From: Isoetes taiwanensis
Lineage: Eukaryota > Streptophyta > Lycopodiopsida > Isoetales > Isoetaceae
Reading direction: 5' to 3'
Length of the DNA: 64,000 bases
Assembly (NCBI GenBank): GCA_021234155.1
Contig: JAJEKV010000038.1
Span: 12,385,785-12,449,784 of the forward strand
This document shows, one piece after another, positions 58,528 to 64,000 of the stretch. Under the pieces are notes generated by a model, which saw only the letters and a program-made list of their open reading frames with translations, was not told where the DNA came from and ran no database searches. The position numbers and the translations under genes were made by a program. Numbering within the stretch: position 1 is the stretch's first letter; each line of letters begins with the position of its first letter.

Positions 58528-59214
58528 CTATCAAAAAATGATGGAGCTTACCTCCTTCAAAATCAACAGAATGCATCTTCCATTTCTCTGTAGAATTCTA
58601 AGCTTCCTGTTAGACTTGCCAGTGCCGTCCATTGGCTGTCTCCTATTGGGACTATTGGCGGCAGTCTATCCTACAAATGTACAAATGTACCGGAGGGAAA
58701 GAGCCGCTCAATCTGTTACTGGATTAAACCTTAGTCACAAATCACGCAGCAACCCTAACAAAATTCACGCATCAGCCATAGCTAAGGGAGAGACCTGCAA
58801 CCATCGGGCGGCCGCCATAAGAGAGGAACGGAAAAAAAACCTAAACCATGGACTAAATCTTAGCCCTCGGATCTATGTCAAACGATCTGGGCCATTAGAT
58901 CTAGGGCGTGGTCCATTACACAACATTACACAACATTATAATATAAGATACTTATCATAATCAGGTGCAAAACAGATAAGGACACTTACTTTTCCCATTA
59001 CATTTCAAGGCAAGGACTCCCATATGTACAATTGTTGTGGAATCTGACATTGTTTACTAATATGCATTTAATGACATGTTTAATAGTATGCAGAATCATG
59101 ATCCCTAAATATGATGTGCTACATTCCTGTTGTAGGGGAAAACAAAGGAAAAGGAAAAACATTGCCCGAATGAGGATAATGCTATTTCTATCAGACTGAA
59201 ATAGCAGAGCTAAT

Positions 59215-59373
59215 CTTATAAGGAGCCATTCAGTTTTTTGCCCACTCACGAAGTTGTAGCAGAGATAACTATGACTCCAATGCCATTGATTTGCTAACTA
59301 CGACAACAGAGACAATTTCTCCATAAGCCTTATCAGGCAATCCGAGAACTGCACACTCTACTATTGCCGGATG
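59215..59373 (-). pseudogene. Acyl-CoA/malonyl-CoA synthetase C-terminal exon fragment
   Basis: On the minus strand, after a TTTGCAG acceptor, the frame reads HPAIVECAVLGLPDKAYGEI and VSVVVV. Then, after a stop and shifts, come LREWAKN and MAPYK. This is the conserved C-terminal domain order of AMP-forming acyl-CoA ligases, closest in my memory to plant malonyl-CoA synthetase (AAE13 type), which activates malonate. The stop after SKSMALES and a second stop before MAPYK show it is a pseudogene. No further exon was found. It lies 267 bp beyond the 5' end of Helitron C and may belong to another mobile fragment. Confidence 0.65.
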
Positions 59374-62300
59374 CTGCAAACAGGACACACAACATTGCGC
59401 ATAAATGCCGAAAAACGCAAGTTGGCTTTCAGGGATCCCGAGCTGATCCAAACCTGTACTGCAAACATAAAACATACATCTCAATCCACGCACATAAAAA
59501 AAAGCAGTAGAAAAGTTCTCCACGCCCTGCAAAACTCCATGTAATGCATGGAACTAACATTTGATGCAGATGGGAAACCTATGATCCGAATTTCTATAGG
59601 CAGCTGGTTGGCTCACTCTTCAAGAGCAACTTTCGCTTTCCACTCTAGACCTTCAGTGTTGTCCTACAGAACATCAAGTGGCTGATGGAATAATCAAACC
59701 CCTCACTTGCTTCAAATTCCAGCAAATGAAGATATTATTTAGGATGCAGTCCTTGAAGAGCAGCTCTCAGATTACAGTAATGTTTTTTTCCTTCTCTTAA
59801 GTTTTTTAGTGAAAGCATCATTTCAGGAGGGTGTTGGAGTTTAGAAACTCACTCTAACCAACCTAAATCTGATGAATAGCCAAGATCATGCGACGTCATC
59901 ATTTTGCTATGTCATCAAAAAGTGACTATTTAATGTCACGGTCATTGTTCACTCATTACGTCCAACTTTTTCTCTTTAGCTTCAACTTCAAAATAGATGT
60001 GTGATAGATTTATGTGCTAGATCTAAGTGAAGTACAACACAGAGCCCTATATGGATGTATTGGGCATTTTATGGTTGTTTTCATTAACAGGGGAATCTGA
60101 TAAATAAGAAAACTGGATTTATTGTCTAGTGAAGAGAAGAATCTTTCACAGAAGTTTTCAGTAATGGGTTTCGCTTGGTTTAAATTGACATTATGAAGGA
60201 CCAAACGAATAAAAATCCAGTCCAGATCTCTTATCATTTGGGGTTGATCTACGTACAATTAGGATGCTTGAGAAGCCCAATTAGTACTCCCATTGGTCTC
60301 AAACTCACAAAGGTTTACCAGCAGGTCAGGAACCAGAATGATGTCTTCAATCTGAAAAGTAGAGGAAGGGTCCCACTTGAGCCATGCAGATTATACTGAG
60401 CCAAGTCCCACTTCTAAATACTTGCCCTTTTAAATACTGAGCCAAATCCCACTTGAGTTTATGCAGTCTTTTTTCTAGTGGCCTTTCTTATTGCAATACC
60501 AACAAGCAAAACGAGTTTTAGTCTGAGGAGTACGTGCAAAACACTATATCTGGAAGATTCAATAGCTTCAAATCAGTGAAGACATTTGTAGCAGGGAAGC
60601 TACAGAGGAAAAAAAGAACATTTGTAGCAGATGGCAAATCTAACTTTAGAATAGCGTGTTGCTTCATGTTGCTGCAGTCAGTTGTGGTTTGTTTCTGCTT
60701 CTATCTTACAACGGAGCCTTGGGTTTGAAATGATTAACCAAAACTTGATAATTCCTTGTCAAACCATTAGATGCATACACAAACAAGGGAACATCGTCCA
60801 ATTACCTCTCGCCAAAGTGTACACGTTTAAATCCTTTATTATCAGTTTTTCAAATTTTAAAAGCAAAGGATGTTCAAAATATGCAAATAGAAATGCAAGT
60901 TTCCCCATCAATCATATGCAAAACCATGTAGGAAAGTGCTTGTAGTAAAGAAACTATGGAGCTTAGGACAAAAATCTGGAGGATTCCAGACAAAGAAACA
61001 AACATCATTAAAAACCATGCAGTCTTCCTTGATCAAAGCATCGCCAGTAAACAAATATGCATGCATGAAATTAGAAAAATAAAATATACCTGCTAAAGAT
61101 CGTATAATACACTTTGATCAGAAGCTTCAGCCATGCCCCATACTAAAGCGGATCACATCTTCATGCCTTTCCTGTTGAATATCTTGAAGGTCTAGCACAT
61201 GAATTTAGACAGTAAAAAATCTATCGTATGCCTGCGAGATCATGATGAGAATGGATTTAGTTTTAATCTAAATAAGAATATTCTGCAGATTATAACGCCC
61301 TGCAGCCCGACGTCATGATGAACACGACAAACATGCAGAAGAATCGATATGTTTTCACACAATGAGATTAGTAGATGAGAAGTTATAAGTCAAAACTTCA
61401 ACAAAAGCTCAAAACTAAATAATAATATCTAGCATCTAGCATCTAGCCATCTGACCGAGGGTGCTAGCCTGGTTAGCACAAAAGGAGAAACATGCAAAAG
61501 TTATAAGAAAAAAAGAGAATATGATCTATCTTTTTCTTTATGTAGACACTGGATCTAATTTTTTCTGCAACATCCTCTATACAACTGCAAAGGTCGATTT
61601 GGTGCAATGCAATGGTCAATACAATTCAAGCTTCAAAACATCCCAGACACTATACACTGTTAGGTAATATATAGAATTGTCTGAAATTGTACATTGAAAG
61701 TAATTGCACAAAAAAGAAAAAGTTACTTTGATCAGATTCTATTTCAGCAACAATGAGTAGTCTTGGTGCTATGCAAGGAGATTGCATTACCAGAGCTGGA
61801 GTCTAATTCCTAACAGCACTTCTCTCAGACCTACTATCAGCAGCATGCTACCATAGACAGAATAATTTGGTTCTAAAATATGAGTGGAATGAAAGGCTTC
61901 AACAATAGGCTATGATATGCCTGGCTGTCAATTTAGCAGGTCTATAAGATGAGCTAATATGGACAGCTTCATGCTATCTACAACATTCAGTCTGTTGTAA
62001 AGAATTCAGTCAATGTCTGAGTGACTTAAATAGGCAAAACGTTAGCAAAGAATTGATCTTTTACATATTTATATCTGGAGAAAATATTCCTGACTATTTG
62101 TATACCTTTAATATGTTGCAACCTGGAATAATATGTAGATGGCCAAAAACGTCCAAACCCCTGTTCCGATGCAAATATTGTCCAAAACCCAGCTGATTCT
62201 CAGCACCCGAAGATGTAAGGAAAGAGCAGAAGAATGAAGGGCCTACAGCCGTAGCCAGACTGAGGGATTATGCTAATATGGTTGCACTTAGAGAAAATCC

Positions 62301-62645
62301 ACCTGATATCTCACGATACTTCAGCCACCAGAGAAAGCATGGGAATAGTGGGCCCTGGTATAGCGGCAGCCGAAGTCTCAACGGGGTTAATAAATCTGTG
62401 GAACGCTCCACAGAACAAAGAAGAAACGAAAAGACGAGATAGCCGAAACGCAAGTAGAATAACAATCAACGGCGTTTTTCATCTCCGCGCCTTTTTTTTA
62501 GCCATTTTTTAATTTCTCTAGCCGTAGATCTCAGAATAAAAGAATCAAACGGTGGAAATTACTGCCACTTCAATTTTTGATTGTTTGGACATGCTACGTG
62601 GATAGGCTAAAATTGCAAAGGAAGGTTGTAGGTTTGGTTAGGTTG
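59374..62645. other. A/T-rich stretch, no supported gene
   Basis: Short frames on both strands carry no recognisable domain. The minus strand could contain more introns or exons of the synthetase pseudogene, but I found none. A TCTAGCATCTAGCATCTAGC triplet lies at 61430-61450. Confidence 0.4.
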
Positions 62646-63051
62646 GGCGTGCTAAAAAAAAAACTAATAAAAAACGCGGCAACGTAAACCGCGCCGGCCA
62701 CGTCGAACGGCGGGGTAACGCCCCGGCCGCCGCTGGCTGCCACGCGGTAATAAAGTCATTTAACGACGTCAAACACGCGGGTCGCACGCCGCAAGAAACC
62801 CGGCTGGCCGACGCCACGCTCACCGGGGCGTGGCGGCCACGGTCAGCCACGCGTGTTGGTTGAATCCACGCCACGCCCGCTTTAAGACGACGCCGATTGC
62901 GACCACAGAGCGGCAGCGTCCGGCCGTAAAACGACGCGGATCGCCGCTATAGGCTGCTGCTCATCGACTTTTTGGCGCCGTTTCATCGACGTTCAAACGA
63001 CGACGGACGCCGTAATTAGACGCCGTCGTGGGGCAATTTTTTTTTGTAGTG
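62646..63051. mobile_element. CpG-rich patch ending in a CACTA-like terminus
   Basis: The right edge reads GGGCAATTTTTTTTTGTAGT with a final G at 63051. Its reverse complement is CACTACAAAAAAAAATTGCC, a typical CACTA terminal inverted repeat. The interior is packed with ACGACG, GACGCCG and CGCCG motifs, like 35035-35522. A left terminus is uncertain (perhaps CGTGCTAAAAAAAAAAC near 62648). No transposase, so at most a non-autonomous element or a solo end. Confidence 0.5.
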
Positions 63052-64000
63052 GACGCCGTAATAGACGCCGTAATGAGGGCAATATGTCACTAGAGCGCCG
63101 GCCAAGAAGAGAAGGCTTGGACAAATTCAAAGCTTTTATAGACTCAAGATGTTGTTGGCTTCATCCTGCTATATCCTCGCCTAGATTCAACAGCCCATTT
63201 GATGCCAGGAGTAGAAGACAAAAATTGTTTGAAATGCCAAAAATAAGAAGCAAAGCATACATGCCTTTTGAGCTTACCATTTGCACAACATTAAACTATC
63301 CCTGTTAGCAGTAGCTACTACTTGACCACTGGTTCGGGTTAGCTGCATCTTTAAAGGTGATGATGGCTTTGAGCTGAGGGGTTGGGCAGACTTCTTTGCA
63401 TTTAATGCCGGTTTTGATATTCAAAGGAGACCGCATATACATATAAACACCTGGAATGCCTAGGGCTTGTATTTTCTTTCATGCTAGCAATATGCAAGGC
63501 ATTACCATAAACTTCAACCTGTGGAAGCTTTCGCTGCCAAGTGGGAAGACTATTAGCTAGAATAATAGGGATGAAGACGTCGTTCCTTCCGATAGATCAA
63601 GCATTCCACCAAATGTTTAACGTACATCAGAACCCTGTTTGGCCATCATTCCAGTGGTCAGATCCGGGATTAAAAGACCGTCACGCAACATACCCTAGCT
63701 TATCATAGCTGCAAAGACAACTACATTATCTACCATGTCCACCTAAAATGTTATCAAGCAAGCCACGCACCTAAGCAAATCCACCTTTAGCTGCAAGACT
63801 TGAAACCAACTTGCAACACATTTTTATGACAGAACTACCTATTGCATAACATATTCTGCCTAACTCTAAAGCCTGGACTAATCTCCCTATCATAAGTTCA
63901 TAGAGCAGCAACTACATAGGAGCCAAGGATCTATAAAGCGCAGCAAGAATGTCAGTACCTATAATGCCTACAAAACCTTGACCAAAAAGCCTAGCACTGA
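63052..64000. other. Unassigned right edge
   Basis: The repeated phrase GACGCCGTAATAGACGCCGT borders the CACTA-like end. The 74-codon frame at 63084-63308 is unrecognised. Minus-strand stretches (63540-63960) have faint coding character, such as NVVVFAAMIS, but with frequent stops. No gene is supported. Confidence 0.35.

Larger units (their letters stand above)
55451..58948 (-). mobile_element. Helitron C, 3.5 kb, with captured lipase fragment
   Basis: The 3' end is CTAGTAACGGTACCCAGCG at 55451 with the family hairpin. The 5' end on the minus strand is TCTTATATTATAATGTTGTG at 58948. It is flanked by A (the last base of Helitron B's end) and T (58949), so it landed exactly at B's 5' terminus. 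It shares about 400 bp of its 3' region with D. It carries a class 3 lipase fragment (58296-58527) and no Rep/helicase. 55860-57070 and 57210-58290 hold no recognised gene. Confidence 0.8.

Noticed and set aside
6623-58948. Rep/helicase genes for the Helitrons
   Set aside because: I looked for HUH-type and helicase motifs in the open frames of all four Helitron intervals and saw none, so all appear non-autonomous.
63540-63960. Possible pentatricopeptide-repeat (PPR) gene on the minus strand
   Set aside because: Phrases such as NVVVFAAMIS are suggestive, but stops are frequent and no repeat period of 31-36 residues could be shown.
1-64000. CRISPR arrays, bacterial operons, rRNA genes
   Set aside because: No spaced identical repeats with unique spacers, no ribosome-binding-site-led gene clusters and no rRNA-like sequence. 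The short-period arrays are satellites.

Overview
This is nuclear DNA from a plant. It is A/T-rich, with spliced-exon fragments of plant-type enzymes, plant-style Helitron, Mutator-like and CACTA-like termini, tRNA-derived SINE heads, AT microsatellites and satellite arrays. I see no intact conventional host gene. Almost every long reading frame belongs to decayed transposon proteins, captured gene fragments or tandem repeats. The lineage cannot be fixed from sequence alone. The transposase-like proteins resemble families I associate with seed-free plants and algae, which is only a weak hint.

Layout: 1-28.8 kb is a satellite array with a unit of about 670 bp, used as a landing pad by several transposons. 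Reading the repeat across the insertions gives exact ends. A 664-bp Mutator-like MITE (933-1596, 9-bp duplication) sits in unit 1. An 18.35-kb element (1888-20237, 31-bp terminal inverted repeats, 4-bp duplication ATGA) sits in unit 2. A 6.97-kb element (21356-28320, short terminal repeats, 4-bp duplication AATA) sits in unit 4. The large element carries a broken minus-strand transposase-like gene on its left. On its right are plus-strand remnants that include a ParB-like DGQH motif, plus clusters of GCGCCAGCGC motifs, and it hosts a 5.36-kb Helitron (6623-11980). The smaller element carries a broken transposase-like gene facing a fragment with FCP1/NIF phosphatase motifs.

From 28.8 to 41 kb the window is mixed repeat debris: a lone Helitron 3' end, two SINE heads, a CpG-rich patch, a (TA)n tract, direct-repeat pairs and duplicated exon-like units. 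From 41.0 to 58.95 kb there is a head-to-tail train of three minus-strand Helitrons that share the boundary bases GA/CTAG. The middle one, about 11 kb, contains a triplicated 590-bp repeat and a 2.8-kb minisatellite with a 19-bp unit that reverses orientation near 50739. The last one carries a class 3 lipase exon fragment.

From 59 to 64 kb there is an acyl-CoA (malonyl-CoA type) synthetase pseudogene fragment, a CACTA-like terminus in a CpG-rich patch, and unassigned sequence. The genes do not form a pathway. What they share is repeated transposition and exon capture.
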